Below the pieces are notes generated by a model. That model was not told where the DNA came from. It worked only from the letters and a program-made list of their open reading frames with translations, and made no database searches. Shown piece by piece: positions 63,804 to 64,000 of a DNA stretch of 64,000 bases. The stretch is from Pseudoxanthomonas suwonensis 11-1. GTDB lineage: Bacteria; Pseudomonadota; Gammaproteobacteria; Xanthomonadales; Xanthomonadaceae. Every line of letters starts with the position of its first letter. Position 1 is the first letter of the stretch. The stretch covers positions 496,001-560,000 of the forward strand of contig NC_014924.1 in the NCBI RefSeq assembly GCF_000185965.1, read 5' to 3'. Both the position numbers and the translations under genes were made by a program.

Positions 63804-64000
63804 TCAGGCGACTTCCGCCAGCACGAAGGGCATGCCCGCTTCCAGTGCGTCGAAGTATCCGCGGGTCAGCGCAAGCTGCTCGGCGGCGGTCTGGGCGCGG
63901 TTGACCACCGCGCGGAAGGCGGCGTTCTCGGCGCGGTCCTTCGCGTACCAGCCCAGGTGCTTGCGCGCGATGCGCACGCCCTGTTCCTCGCCGTAGAACG
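63804..64000 (-). CDS. dusB: tRNA-dihydrouridine synthase DusB, C-terminal part
   Basis: The last 65 residues of a reading frame that continues past the right edge of the window. On the minus strand it starts FYGEEQGVRIARKHLGWYAK and ends MPFVLAEVA before TGA. GVRIARKHxGWY is a conserved feature of DusB, an FMN enzyme that reduces uridine to dihydrouridine in the D loop of tRNA. The start and the active-site region lie outside the window. Confidence 0.88.
   Translation of the reverse strand, partial: FYGEEQGVRIARKHLGWYAKDRAENAAFRAVVNRAQTAAEQLALTRGYFDALEAGMPFVLAEVA

Overview
The window is about 70% GC with almost no non-coding slack. Protein similarities recalled from memory (CysB-type regulator, PhoP/PhoQ pair, thiS-thiG-trmB order, MscL, inorganic pyrophosphatase, DUF6165, DUF3228) point to a gammaproteobacterium of the Xanthomonadaceae/Lysobacteraceae, such as Pseudoxanthomonas, Luteimonas or Lysobacter. 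It looks like ordinary chromosome. I see no insertion sequence, prophage, CRISPR array or defence island.

Layout. 1-6.8 kb: the 3' end of thiC, a DUF4136 lipoprotein, a channel-like membrane protein with a degenerate filter, a frameshifted hydroxylase-sulfotransferase fusion, an HDOD protein with a pseudo-receiver, and ppa. 7.2-8.7 kb: an acetyl-CoA hydrolase/CoA-transferase. 8.7-20.5 kb: an assimilatory sulfate reduction locus (cysK and cobA divergent from a cysB-type regulator; then cysJ-cysI-cysH divergent from cysD-cysNC). 20.6-31.3 kb: an RND efflux pair, an acetyltransferase, a DUF418 protein, an AGCS symporter, a TrmH-family methyltransferase and a GH97 glycosidase. 31.4-38.7 kb: an M28 peptidase, mscL, an FAH-family enzyme, a Rieske protein and the thiS-thiG-trmB-SLC13 run. 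38.8-44.4 kb: a GDSL autotransporter, tRNA-Gly(CCC), rimK and a three-gene phoPQ operon. 44.5-54.9 kb: metF, ahcY behind an S-adenosylhomocysteine riboswitch, an S9 peptidase and ppc. 55.2-58.5 kb: a GT4 glycosyltransferase with a debranching-type glucosidase. 58.5-60.7 kb: a three-gene phospholipid-type operon. 60.8-64 kb: metK, a YdjM-type protein, a small secreted protein and the 3' end of dusB.

How it fits together. The cys genes take sulfate to APS and PAPS (CysD, CysNC), then sulfite (CysH), sulfide (CysIJ) and cysteine (CysK). CobA supplies the sirohaem precursor that CysI needs. Two divergent promoter regions in this locus share a near-identical 18-base motif, a candidate CysB-type operator. 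metF, ahcY and metK belong to the methionine/SAM cycle, and ahcY carries a cis-regulatory RNA that senses its own substrate.

The most interesting observations are: (i) the SAH riboswitch before ahcY, with a covarying pseudoknot; (ii) a PhoP-box promoter upstream of the phoPQ operon followed by an intrinsic terminator about 100 nt later, implying a PhoP-controlled small RNA or an attenuated leader; (iii) a palindromic intergenic repeat that now encodes the N-terminus of CysN; (iv) the broken hydroxylase-sulfotransferase fusion; and (v) a phospholipid operon whose CDP-alcohol phosphotransferase has a variant catalytic motif.
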